From contig NZ_AUAC01000010.1 of NCBI RefSeq assembly GCF_000428525.1, positions 1 to 64,000 of the forward strand: a stretch of DNA of 64,000 nucleotides, read 5' to 3'. Of this stretch, positions 41,529 to 50,810 are shown piece after piece. The stretch's first letter is position 1. Every line of letters starts with the position of its first letter. The notes under the pieces are model-generated. The model worked only from the letters and a program-made list of their open reading frames with translations. It did not search any database and had not been told where the DNA came from. The translations under genes and the position numbers were made by a program. The stretch is from Hellea balneolensis DSM 19091 (lineage in GTDB: Bacteria > Pseudomonadota > Alphaproteobacteria > Caulobacterales > Maricaulaceae).

Positions 41529-43057
41529 GCGACGCCGCCAAATTGCACGCCCGACAGCTCCGCCATCGACTTCTGCCATGTGGTCAGGTTTGTTGTCTCG
41601 AATTTAGATAAATGATCATGACCACATGCGCGTGCCAAGACTTGCATAAGCTCAATAGTCGCCCCGAAATAACGGGAAAGGTTTTCAGCACCGTTCTGAA
41701 TATCTAACAACTTGCGGAGTTCAGGTTTTTGCGTCGCAACACCCACTGGGCAATTATTTGAATTACACATTCTGGCCGCGATACACCCTACCGCTTGCAT
41801 CGCTGAATTTGAGACTGCGACAGCATCAGCTCCCAAAGCCATCGCTTTAACAAAATCCTCGGCCACACGCAGTCCCCCCGTAATAACAAGGGTCACCTCA
41901 CGTCCAGTTTTGGCGTCTAAATGTTTGCGAGCACGTGCCAAAGCCGGGATTGTGGGTACGGAAATATTATTACGAAAAATAAGTGGCGCTGCACCTGTAC
42001 CGCCTCCACGCCCGTCCAATATGATATAATCCGCACTGGCCTCTAGGGCGAAGTCGATATCGGCCTCTATGTGATTAGCAGAAAGCTTAAACCCGATCGG
42101 AATCCCGCCAGATCTTTCTCGGACCTCATCAGCTAATTTTTTAAAGTCCGCGGGTGTATGAAGGTCAGGAAATGTCGAAGGGGAGATCGCATCTTCTCCC
42201 ACTTTTAAATCACGCACCTCAGCGATTTTTTCATCCACTTTATTCCCAGGCAAATGTCCTCCAGTGCCTGTCTTGGCGCCTTGCCCGCCCTTGAAATGAA
42301 AAGCTTGAACATTTTCTACTTTTGCAATGTTCCAGCCAAATTTCGCGGATGCAAGCTCGTAAAAATAGCGGGAATTCTCAGCTTGCTCTTCGGTTAGCAT
42401 TCCGCCTTCACCGGAACAAATACCAGTCCCCGCTAATTCTGCGCCGCGTGATAAGGCTATTTTAGCTTCCTGCGAGAGAGCTCCAAAACTCATATCTGAA
42501 ACGAAGAGCGGGATATCAAGCTGTAATGGCTTTTGCGCGCGCGGTCCAATAATGACGGAAGTTCCAACTTTCACATCATCCAACAAAGGCTGACGCGCCA
42601 TCTGCGCCGCAAGAATTTGTATATCATGCCAATGCGGTAAATCTTTACGTGGGACACCCATCGCCCCCATCTCTCCATGATGACCAAGTTTACTTAGGCC
42701 CTCCCGCGCCAATTTATGAATATATGCTACTGTGGGTTCTTCTGGAGTGGGTTTGGCTTTGGGACTTTCAGATGTCGGCTCTGGGGCCTCATCTCCTACC
42801 TCTTTATTTTTTAATTGCGCATGCGTGCCATCGCAAAAGGGTTGATTAGCTGTCGCTTTACACCGACAGAGCGCTGCCTTTTCGGACTTCTCTGCTGTAA
42901 ACTTAACGGGTTCCAAACCCGTCCCAGCATGGGAGCCGTCACAAAAAGGCTGATTCTTTGACCGCCCACAGGCGCACCAAAAATACTCTTTCCCTTGCTC
43001 CAATTCGGTCATGGCGGGTGATTTTGCTGCGATAAAGGGTCTGTTATTTTGCGACAT
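41525..43057 (-). CDS. CDGSH iron-sulfur domain fused to glutamate-synthase-like FMN domain
   Basis: The N-terminus has two CDGSH-type 2Fe-2S motifs (CACGRSKNQPFCDGSH and CRCKATANQPFCDGTH), then a Pro/Glu-rich linker (about 85-110). From about 130 it is the FMN-binding alpha/beta barrel of glutamate synthase (SDMSFGALSQEAKIALSRGA, GTGICSGEGGML, GGQGAKTGTGGHLPG, LDGRGGGTGAAP, NSNNCPVGVATQ). The glutaminase domain is missing, so it is unlikely to be a normal glutamate synthase. It precedes the Rieske-ThDP gene, and together they could form a redox pair. Confidence 0.9.
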   Translation of the reverse strand: MSQNNRPFIAAKSPAMTELEQGKEYFWCACGRSKNQPFCDGSHAGTGLEPVKFTAEKSEKAALCRCKATANQPFCDGTHAQLKNKEVGDEAPEPTSESPKAKPTPEEPTVAYIHKLAREGLSKLGHHGEMGAMGVPRKDLPHWHDIQILAAQMARQPLLDDVKVGTSVIIGPRAQKPLQLDIPLFVSDMSFGALSQEAKIALSRGAELAGTGICSGEGGMLTEEQAENSRYFYELASAKFGWNIAKVENVQAFHFKGGQGAKTGTGGHLPGNKVDEKIAEVRDLKVGEDAISPSTFPDLHTPADFKKLADEVRERSGGIPIGFKLSANHIEADIDFALEASADYIILDGRGGGTGAAPLIFRNNISVPTIPALARARKHLDAKTGREVTLVITGGLRVAEDFVKAMALGADAVAVSNSAMQAVGCIAARMCNSNNCPVGVATQKPELRKLLDIQNGAENLSRYFGATIELMQVLARACGHDHLSKFETTNLTTWQKSMAELSGVQFGGVA

Positions 43058-43201
43058 TATGAGCCTCCTGCGAGTGCATTTATAGTTTAATAATGATCAG
43101 GCTTACGAACCATACAGACACCCTGCCGTAAGAAAGACCTTTTATGAGACCATTTCAAACGGCATAGAATATATAAGGCGTTAGGTGTGAAAGGCTCCAC
43201 T

Positions 43202-43606
43202 CTAAACCTTGTCTTTTGATTTCAACGCTGAGTCAAAGCTCCATATGCCTGGTCCCTGCGTTGCGATGACAAGGAAGATAAAGCAATACAGGGCAATCAC
43301 CTCTCCCCCATTATCGATTGGAAAAAAGCTATTAAAGCCATGCGCCAACCAATATCCTACAGCGCACATTCCGCTGCTGATAAATGCGGTAGGCCTTGTA
43401 AATAAGCCGATAACAATGAGAAATCCACCAACCAGTTCTATACCGCCCGCCGCTATTGACATTGGGTTAAGCCCAAAAGTAAATTCTGAAGGAAATCCCA
43501 AAAGCTTTTGTGTGCCGTGAGACATAAATAACAGACCTGTTATGATACGAAATATAGCATAGACAGGCCCACTCAAGCCCGAAAGAAATGTTTGAAAAGC
43601 CGACAC
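43202..43606 (-). CDS. DoxX-family membrane protein
   Basis: This is a 134-residue protein with four predicted membrane helices (IFRIITGLLFMSHGTQKLLG, AAGGIELVGGFLIVIGL, SGMCAVGYWLAHGF, VIALYCFIFLVIATQ), the DoxX layout. Family members are quinone-linked or stress-related membrane proteins with poorly known function. It lies 22 bases after the GMC oxidoreductase and upstream of the CDGSH gene on the same strand. Confidence 0.88.
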   Translation of the reverse strand: MSAFQTFLSGLSGPVYAIFRIITGLLFMSHGTQKLLGFPSEFTFGLNPMSIAAGGIELVGGFLIVIGLFTRPTAFISSGMCAVGYWLAHGFNSFFPIDNGGEVIALYCFIFLVIATQGPGIWSFDSALKSKDKV

Positions 43607-43628
43607 AATATACTCCTTGTTTTCTATA

Positions 43629-45422
43629 TTAACCCGTTGCTTTAATCATTTGAGCGACGCGCTCTGCCACAAGAATTGTCGGCGCCATCGTATGCCCCGA
43701 AACAAGTTCAGGAATAGACGATGCATCAACAACCCGTAATCCTTGGAGTCCTTTTACGCGGCACTGAGTATCCAGAGCAGCTGTGTCATCATCATCACGT
43801 CCCATACGAACAGAGCCAACCGGATGGTAGATAGACTCTGCGGTCGATTTTATAAGTGCCGCGATCTCATCATCACTCGCGTTAATTGAAAGCTGCAAAG
43901 TTGACATATCCGTATATTCACTCAACGCTTTAGTTTTTACATGCTCAAGCGCGATACGAAAACCTCTGATATAGGTCGCCATGTCTTCAGGGTCAGACAA
44001 ATAGGCAGGATCGTAAATCGCTTTTTTCATAGGGTCAGCTGACGCTAAACGAACAGATCCTTTGGATTTAGGTTGAACCAATCCGACCATAATATACCAT
44101 CCCGCACGAGATTTATCATCGCGCATACTCATTGGCGGGTTAATCGCATACATGAATTCGACATCGGGATGGGGAACGTCAGCTTTAGTTTTAACAAATG
44201 CAGAACATGTATTTTCAGCCAAAGCCAGAGGGCCATAGCCTGTCTTACGCCACTCTTCGAGCTGCTTGGGGTCAGACGGGTCCGCATATATGGCCACGCC
44301 TTTCCCTTTGGGCGTCAAAGCTCCAAATTGAGTACGTAAATGATCGGCTAAGTTTTGGCCAATAGCGGGAAGGTTCTCAATTACGTCAATGCCATGCTCC
44401 CGCAAATGTTCTGCCGGGCCCACGCCAGAGAGCATTAATATTTGAGGGCTTCCAATAGCTCCAGCACAGAGCAAAACCTCTTTATGCGCTTTGACTACAA
44501 CGCTTTTTCCATCTTTTGAGTAAGATACGCTAATAGCGCGCTTACCCTTAAAATTAATTCGTGTGACATGCGCATCGGTAAAAACCTTTAGGTTTGAGCG
44601 TTCCCGCGCTGGATCAAGATACCCATTTTCGGTATTCCAACGACGCCCCTTAGGGAAAATTGTTTCCCATAGATCAAACCCTATGGGGTTTGCTGCATTA
44701 CGATCCTTAGTCTCCCCTACACACGCTTCAATAGCAGCCTTACGAAACACATCTGTCATATCCGAGCCGCGCGGTGTGTCTTCAAGATGCATAGGACCGG
44801 ACGTGCCGCGATATTTTGTATTCCCTTTTTGGCTAGACTCAATTTTTTTGTAGGTCTCAAGAATTGTGGCCCCATCCCAACCCGGTAAATCCCAGCTGTT
44901 ATAATTATTCTTTGTACCGCGAGACCAAGATCCTACATTAATAGCGGCGCAGCCTCCAATCACTTTACCACGCGCCTGCATAATTTCACGATTATTCAAT
45001 CCGGCTTGTTTGGCCGACATGTACCCCCAATTCGTTGTAGGTCCCCACATACCCCCTGCGCCGGCCGCATATTGCCCTGTTTCAAATGTATTCTCAGGGC
45101 CCGCCTCCAATACAATGACACTTACAGTGGGGTCTTCAGTTAATCGCCCGGCCATGACCAAGCCGGCCGTGCCGCCGCCAATTATCACGTAATCATATTT
45201 GGTATCGTTAATGGCCTGTTTTTCCAGATTGTTTTCCTTGCTAGAACTTTTCGCGTTATTTTTTTTGTTAGATTTAGAAGTTTGACTTGTCGCGTTTGCC
45301 AACGAGGTGGAATTAGTCGGGCTACATGCTTGGGCGGCTGCAACAGTCACTGTCGCCCCGACAACCCCAGCAGCAGACACAAATTTACGGCGGGAGATAT
45401 TCTTTAGGTGATTAGAATTCAT
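43629..45422 (-). CDS. GMC-family FAD oxidoreductase, Tat-exported, probable lipoprotein
   Basis: The N-terminus ISRRKFVSAAGVVGATV is a twin-arginine signal, and AAQACSP gives a lipobox-like Cys at about 33. After a low-complexity Ser/Lys/Asn linker comes the FAD site (YVIIGGGTAGLVMAGRL, about 75-91) and GMC signatures (GGCAAINVGSWSRG, AIGSPQILMLSGVGP, YHPVGSVRMG, SGHTMAPTILVAER). The class includes choline and glucose dehydrogenases and alcohol oxidases. Export suggests periplasmic oxidation of an alcohol. It is the likely first gene of a run with DoxX and the two iron-sulfur fusions. Confidence 0.93.
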   Translation of the reverse strand: MNSNHLKNISRRKFVSAAGVVGATVTVAAAQACSPTNSTSLANATSQTSKSNKKNNAKSSSKENNLEKQAINDTKYDYVIIGGGTAGLVMAGRLTEDPTVSVIVLEAGPENTFETGQYAAGAGGMWGPTTNWGYMSAKQAGLNNREIMQARGKVIGGCAAINVGSWSRGTKNNYNSWDLPGWDGATILETYKKIESSQKGNTKYRGTSGPMHLEDTPRGSDMTDVFRKAAIEACVGETKDRNAANPIGFDLWETIFPKGRRWNTENGYLDPARERSNLKVFTDAHVTRINFKGKRAISVSYSKDGKSVVVKAHKEVLLCAGAIGSPQILMLSGVGPAEHLREHGIDVIENLPAIGQNLADHLRTQFGALTPKGKGVAIYADPSDPKQLEEWRKTGYGPLALAENTCSAFVKTKADVPHPDVEFMYAINPPMSMRDDKSRAGWYIMVGLVQPKSKGSVRLASADPMKKAIYDPAYLSDPEDMATYIRGFRIALEHVKTKALSEYTDMSTLQLSINASDDEIAALIKSTAESIYHPVGSVRMGRDDDDTAALDTQCRVKGLQGLRVVDASSIPELVSGHTMAPTILVAERVAQMIKATG

Positions 45423-45673
45423 AAGTCTGCCCTCTGATGTGTATTTTTAGCAAGTCTGATATTCAAACCTTCAGAGCTAATCTCGAATTAGCCTCTAGAT
45501 AGAAACCACTTCAAGGCCACGAAACTTAGCTAAGCAGTAAATACACAATTCAAATCATCCTAATCTTTTAGGTGTTGAGCATGGATACTTCGCGCAATCC
45601 ATAAGATTTAAATGACTTCATCATTATATTTAAATTTAGCTATAAAAATTGATTTGTTAATACTATGTATTTG

Positions 45674-45686
45674 GAACAGTCTGTTC
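45674..45686. promoter_or_regulatory. GAACAG-T-CTGTTC palindrome
   Basis: This perfect six-base inverted repeat lies in the 340-base gap 45423-45761, upstream of the GMC gene and downstream of the DUF917 gene. A repressor site is possible. No gene is visible in the gap. Confidence 0.3.
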
Positions 45687-45761
45687 TGAATATAGAAACT
45701 ATTAGAACTAACTTATAACTACTGGATCGCAAAAAATAGCCATAATTCACCCCATGGAAAC

Positions 45762-46865
45762 TTACTCACGCGTTTGAACAAGCTGCTCGATAGGTACGAA
45801 GGGTTCATCGAGACCAAAGCATTTTGGACCGAAAACTTTCAGTGCCTCAGGAGACCGCATAATCGGGGCCGCACTTGTGCCAATAACTTTGACCCGTTGA
45901 CCATAGCGTAAAGCCTCAGTAGCAATCGGTTCAGCTGTTTCGCTGTCTACAATGGCAATTAAATCTGGAACAATTGTAGCGACCCTACCATTTCGATACG
46001 CGACAAGATGTTCATTCTGAAAAATTACTTCCATTCTGTCATTAGGGTCTTCTAAAGCCTGCAAATGACAAAAACCCACATTCCAACCCTTTTGGGTTTT
46101 CCGTGTAAGATCAACGATTTTACCCTCAAAAACCACTGCACAGTGTTTAAAATAGTCTGTTGTTCTGAGATAACGCAGCAAACTTTCAATGGCATCATTA
46201 CGTTCATTACCTTCGCGAATGGCTTTGCCGATTCCGACAGCTAAAGACAAAGTCCCAGCTACAGCGGTCTCTTTGGCTTGTTTGCCTGTCATGGGGTATA
46301 GTGAAATCATTCCCGAGCCACCCCATTCCGTTATAATGGGGCGTGACGCTTGTTCTGCTTCCAGAGTTGTGACGGTTTCTATAACCTTGGTCTCGCCATG
46401 TTCATTGGCCAAGCTCATGGGTGTGCAAGATACACCGCCAATATTGAATGTCACCATTTCTAAAGACGGGAATGCCCGGCCCATACCGTCAGCATTCAGA
46501 ACTGGTAACCCCCGATAAGCCGCATAGGCCACAGGCACTGTTGCGTTTACCCCGCCTATTTCAGCAGGAATAATTATATCCGCTTTGTATCCAAGCTTGT
46601 TCTCCAAAGAACGGACGGCCAGGTCCAAATCTTCCATAGAAAACATTTTCTCAATCAATATTGTGGGGGCCCCCATCATTGCGACGCAAAAGATTTTGGC
46701 CTCATCCGAAACATCTGCCAAATCCATGATAGTGGGTTGTCCATGCTCAAGCAAAGCTTGGCGGATAAACAGTTTTCCAAGGTAAGGATCACCACCGCCG
46801 CCTGTTCCCATAAAGGCAGCGCCATAGGCGAAGTCATCGAGATTATGAAGACCGATAAAGCTCAT
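45762..46865 (-). CDS. DUF917 protein (S-methyl-thiohydantoin desulfurase-like)
   Basis: The N-terminus (GAAFMGTGGGGDPYLGKLF) and PVLNADGMGRAFPSLEM with TVTTLEAEQA are DUF917 signatures; 367 residues is the normal length. The family is commonly encoded beside hydantoinase/oxoprolinase proteins and one branch is named for S-methyl-thiohydantoin desulfurase; the substrate here is not known. Its ATG overlaps the stop of the hydantoinase-like gene by four bases. It is third in the TonB receptor 2 operon. Confidence 0.88.
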   Translation of the reverse strand: MSFIGLHNLDDFAYGAAFMGTGGGGDPYLGKLFIRQALLEHGQPTIMDLADVSDEAKIFCVAMMGAPTILIEKMFSMEDLDLAVRSLENKLGYKADIIIPAEIGGVNATVPVAYAAYRGLPVLNADGMGRAFPSLEMVTFNIGGVSCTPMSLANEHGETKVIETVTTLEAEQASRPIITEWGGSGMISLYPMTGKQAKETAVAGTLSLAVGIGKAIREGNERNDAIESLLRYLRTTDYFKHCAVVFEGKIVDLTRKTQKGWNVGFCHLQALEDPNDRMEVIFQNEHLVAYRNGRVATIVPDLIAIVDSETAEPIATEALRYGQRVKVIGTSAAPIMRSPEALKVFGPKCFGLDEPFVPIEQLVQTRE

Positions 46866-48421
46866 GACATGGATCCGATATTCAGATGACCTGCAACTTT
46901 GACTTTGAGCCTGACTGCTTCGCCGGGCATATAAGGAATGGGTAGCTCTTCCATATCCGTAACCTCTATACCCTCGGGTTCTGCACCTGCATTAATGGCG
47001 ACTTTTTTTGCTTGCGAGATAGCCATCTCAATTGACTTATCGCGCCCTAAATCTTCATAGGAATACACACGGTCAGTTTCGCCGCCAATTTGAGCAATTG
47101 AAGCCCCTATCGCATTCGCGACATCTGCGTTCTTTGGAATAATAACTTCAGATATACCGGGAATTTCGTTATGAATTAAGACAGACCCGCCGCCTACAAG
47201 AATAAGCGGTACAGGTTTTGCGCTCGTCTTCATGCGGTCAACGCCCTCTGCCAATATGGAATGAATGTGTTCAACTGCTGCTTTAATTTTAGCCTTATCA
47301 AGATGGTTGACCTTAGCCTTATCTCCAAAATTGGCATATCCACTGGCAACAGCAATATCGCTTGCCGTGAGCGTTTCTCCCCCAAAAACCAGGGCTTCAT
47401 GTGATAGCTCATAGCCTACGGATTGAGGGCCAATTGAAATAGGGTTTGTTTTAACAATAGAGCCCCCACCCAAGCCAATGGCAAAAATGTCAGGCATACG
47501 AAAGTTTGTTCGGACGCCGCCAATATCTACACTTACAGCGCTCTCTCTTGGGAATCCGCCCGACAAAACACCTATATCCGTTGTAGTTCCGCCAATATCT
47601 GCCACAATGGCGTCCTTGAGCCCAGAGAGATAGGCTGCGCCGCGCATAGAGTTTGTCGGGCCAGAGGCAAAAGTGAGTACAGGATATTTCTCAACATAAT
47701 CCGCACTCATTAAAGTCCCATCATTTTGAGAAATAAAGAAAGGGGCAGATATTCTGAGTGCCTTTAATGCTGCTTTGAAGGATTGCACCACATGTTTTGA
47801 AAGAACTGCAAGACTCGCATTCATTATGGCGGCGTTCTCACGCTCCAATAGCCCCATTTTTCCAATACTCGATGATAAGGTTACAGAACACTTAGGCAGA
47901 ACAGAGTGTATAATTTGCGCCGCGCGTTGCTCCATTTTATCATTCACCGAGGAGAATAACCCTGTAATGGCTACTGTTTTGATGTCTCGTGCTTTAAGTT
48001 TTCCCGCGACCTCATAAAGCGCCGGCTCATCTAATTCTGAATTAATCGAACCATCATAATTATAGCCCCCTTGGAGACTGTGAATATGCGTTCCGATAAC
48101 GTTTCTAAAGTCTTCAGGCCAATCAATTAGAGGTGGCACTCCTTTGGCAGCAGGCTCTGCAATACGAATAATGCCAACAGGTAATAAATTTTTGCGCTCA
48201 ACGAAGGCATTTGTAAAATGCGTCGTGCCAATCATAACGCATTTTATCATATCAGGCGTTACAGAAGATTGTTCAAATACGGACTTAATAGCGGCAATAA
48301 TTCCGCTACTTACATCCGAAGTTGTAGGCATTTTTTGAGTGGCTACAACCTCATCTTCTAGCATGAGAGCGGCATCCGTATTGGTTCCCCCCACGTCTAC
48401 ACCAATCCTATAATTGCTCAT
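46862..48421 (-). CDS. Hydantoinase/oxoprolinase-family protein (HyuA-like)
   Basis: The ATPase-like fold is marked by YRIGVDVGGTNTDAALM at the start, CVMIGTTHFTNAFVERKN, FASGPTNSMRGAAYLSG and DIGGTTTDIGVLSGG, with GLGGGSIVKTNP later. These enzymes open five-membered cyclic imides such as hydantoins or 5-oxoproline using ATP. Partners of the HyuB type are absent; instead it pairs with the DUF917 gene. The 519 residues fit the shorter single-subunit class. It lies 81 bases after TonB receptor 2. Confidence 0.9.
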   Translation of the reverse strand: MSNYRIGVDVGGTNTDAALMLEDEVVATQKMPTTSDVSSGIIAAIKSVFEQSSVTPDMIKCVMIGTTHFTNAFVERKNLLPVGIIRIAEPAAKGVPPLIDWPEDFRNVIGTHIHSLQGGYNYDGSINSELDEPALYEVAGKLKARDIKTVAITGLFSSVNDKMEQRAAQIIHSVLPKCSVTLSSSIGKMGLLERENAAIMNASLAVLSKHVVQSFKAALKALRISAPFFISQNDGTLMSADYVEKYPVLTFASGPTNSMRGAAYLSGLKDAIVADIGGTTTDIGVLSGGFPRESAVSVDIGGVRTNFRMPDIFAIGLGGGSIVKTNPISIGPQSVGYELSHEALVFGGETLTASDIAVASGYANFGDKAKVNHLDKAKIKAAVEHIHSILAEGVDRMKTSAKPVPLILVGGGSVLIHNEIPGISEVIIPKNADVANAIGASIAQIGGETDRVYSYEDLGRDKSIEMAISQAKKVAINAGAEPEGIEVTDMEELPIPYMPGEAVRLKVKVAGHLNIGSMS

Positions 48422-48502
48422 GGTTATTCCTGAATAGACTTATCGATTGTAAAAATTGGGGCGCCCACAAACACCCCTGAGCCAATGAACTTCATAGCTT
48501 GA

Positions 48503-50674
48503 TTAAAAATTATATTTCACATCAAGACCATAAGTTCTTGGCCTAGCTTGAAAGCCCAAATCGAAGCCCCCGCCTGCAAAAGCAGATGGATTAAAGTCAG
48601 CATAATACTCTTCATCAAAGAGATTCTTTGCCCAAAGAGAGGCTGTCCAAGTCTCAGATCTAATCGAGGCGCGCAATCCTAATAGATCAATAGGGTCGCG
48701 CACATCAAGATTATCAATTTGCCAATATTTCTTACCTTGATGTTCAAAATCAGCTCGGAGCACGCCTGTCAAATTGTCGGTTAATGGCGTTTCAAATTGA
48801 GCGCCTATGTTAAGTGTAAAGGCTGTTGTTTTAGGAGATTTACTGCCGATGACGTTGGCCGTGTTGACGCCCGCATTTGTTAGAAATGTTTCTAGGTTTG
48901 TATTACCAATATCTTTGATTTCGGAGTCGGTGACGCCAAGTCCGCCGTAGAGCGTAAAGTTATCAGTAGCATCAAATGCAAAGTCTGCATCAAAGCCAAC
49001 GATATCAACTTCACCTAAGTTAGAAATAATCTGAGACCCGGACGTTACATCCACGAAGAAAAATTGAAAGTCTTCACTCTCAGACATAAAGCCTGCGACA
49101 TTTAATGTGCCGCGACCCTCCATAAATTTTGACTTCAAGCCAATCTCGTAATTTGTGAGCGTTTCATCTTCAAAGTCTTGCAAAATCACACCGGGAGCAT
49201 TGAAGCCGCCTGAGCGAAAGCCAGTGCTGTAAGTTGCGTAGCCTAGGATGTCATCTGTCATGTCATAGCTAAGCGTGACTTTGGGTTGGAAAGAATCAAA
49301 CGTCGCTGAACGATTAGACCCAGCTGTACTTGGATCAACTTGATTTCGTTTATCTTCATCATAGCGAGCGCCAACCTGCAGTGTCGCGCGGTCTGATAAA
49401 TCAAACTCAACTTGTCCAAAAGCAGCCCACGCTTCGTTATCGTTGTCCTCTGTGCGATTCACTAATGTCAACGCAGCATTGTCAAATTGCGCAGCAGAGT
49501 TGTCGAGGTCGACGATGACTCGCGTTTGAAGGCTACGATCGGTTTCGAGATAATAAAGTCCCGCAATCCAGCGGAAGGCATTTTCATCCGGTGACACAAA
49601 GCGTAATTCGTGACTTAACAGTTCTACGTCAAGATCTTGGGCTTGGCCAAGGTTAAACCCGCCAAATATGCCAGATGGGTTTGTCGGGTTAGAAAAGTCT
49701 AAATCCGCTTTATAATCTTCAACGAGGTCTGTGTAGCCAAGAATGTAGGTGGCTTTGGCGAATGGTAGATCGACATCAATTTTGCCCGATAGATCTGTGA
49801 CATCCCCCTCGGTCACGCCCGGATAATCAGACGTTGGCGAGAAGACATCATTGGGTCCGCCATTGCGAAAGAGCGGAACTGCCCCCGTATTGGCACTATT
49901 ATTTACGATCGTATCGTAACTGGAGCCTGCTTCGAAATCATTGAATGAAGCCCGCAGGTCGATACTCACTGAATCTGACGGCATTATGCTGAGCTTGCCT
50001 CGAATTGAGTAATCATGCGCAACATTGTCAACGTCATCATTCAGGAATGTATTTTCAATTAGCCCGTCAGTTTCATAGTAAGACCCTCCAACACGAAAGA
50101 GAATTTTGTCTTCAACAATTGGGCCGCTTAATCCTGCCTCGGCGCGGTATCCTGTACCGTTGGAAATGCCGCCGCCAACGAAACCTTCCAGCTCATTCGT
50201 CGGTTGTTTGGTTACAATATTGATCGCCCCGCCAATGGCATTGCGGCCATAGAGGGAACCTTGAGGGCCCTTTAAAACTTCAATTTGCTGGATATCAAAT
50301 AAGGATTGCTTGAATTGTTTTTGGTTATTCTGTGGCACGCCATCAATTATGATTGCAACCGGCGAGTCTGCATTATTAACTTGGGTCACACCCCGGATAA
50401 CCACAAAACTGTTGAGATAGGTAAAGCTGTCATCAAAGGTCACATTAGGCGTTAACCCGACAAAGTCTTCTGTTGTTTTAATACCCGCATCTTCGATAGT
50501 TTCTGCCGTAAAAGCCGTCACTGCTGTCGGAACACTTTGCAAGGTCTGATCACGAAACTGAGCCGTTACCACAATTTCGTCTTCCGCAGTCTGTGCGATA
50601 GCGTTACTGGGCAAAGTGCAAACTGCTATTATTGAAGCTGTAAGCGCTAGCTCCGCCTTAAACCGGTATGACAT
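48503..50674 (-). CDS. TonB-dependent outer-membrane receptor 2
   Basis: A signal peptide (ends NAIAQ) is followed by DEIVVTAQFRDQTLQ, a plug domain with LKGPQGSLYGRNAIGGAINI and a barrel ending KYNF. It is the first gene of an operon with the hydantoinase-like and DUF917 genes, so the imported substrate may be a cyclic imide or related nitrogen compound. A MalT-like regulator is encoded just upstream on the same strand. Confidence 0.94.
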   Translation of the reverse strand: MSYRFKAELALTASIIAVCTLPSNAIAQTAEDEIVVTAQFRDQTLQSVPTAVTAFTAETIEDAGIKTTEDFVGLTPNVTFDDSFTYLNSFVVIRGVTQVNNADSPVAIIIDGVPQNNQKQFKQSLFDIQQIEVLKGPQGSLYGRNAIGGAINIVTKQPTNELEGFVGGGISNGTGYRAEAGLSGPIVEDKILFRVGGSYYETDGLIENTFLNDDVDNVAHDYSIRGKLSIMPSDSVSIDLRASFNDFEAGSSYDTIVNNSANTGAVPLFRNGGPNDVFSPTSDYPGVTEGDVTDLSGKIDVDLPFAKATYILGYTDLVEDYKADLDFSNPTNPSGIFGGFNLGQAQDLDVELLSHELRFVSPDENAFRWIAGLYYLETDRSLQTRVIVDLDNSAAQFDNAALTLVNRTEDNDNEAWAAFGQVEFDLSDRATLQVGARYDEDKRNQVDPSTAGSNRSATFDSFQPKVTLSYDMTDDILGYATYSTGFRSGGFNAPGVILQDFEDETLTNYEIGLKSKFMEGRGTLNVAGFMSESEDFQFFFVDVTSGSQIISNLGEVDIVGFDADFAFDATDNFTLYGGLGVTDSEIKDIGNTNLETFLTNAGVNTANVIGSKSPKTTAFTLNIGAQFETPLTDNLTGVLRADFEHQGKKYWQIDNLDVRDPIDLLGLRASIRSETWTASLWAKNLFDEEYYADFNPSAFAGGGFDLGFQARPRTYGLDVKYNF

Positions 50675-50765
50675 TCTAATCCCCTTAATCGAAAAAATCT
50701 TGGGGGAGACTGTATTTTAATGTGCCATACATAAAGAGTATTTGAATGACAGGGTGGTAGGAATT

Positions 50766-50810
50766 ATTAGTAGGTATCTATTTTGTATAGACAGTAAAAT
50801 ACCTACTAAT
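50766..50810. promoter_or_regulatory. 12-bp perfect inverted repeat between regulator and TonB receptor 2
   Basis: ATTAGTAGGTAT (50766-50777) and ATACCTACTAAT (50799-50810) are perfect arms with a 21-base spacer. They overlap the end of the MalT-like gene and lie about 90 bases upstream of TonB receptor 2. It may be an operator or a transcript hairpin. Confidence 0.5.
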
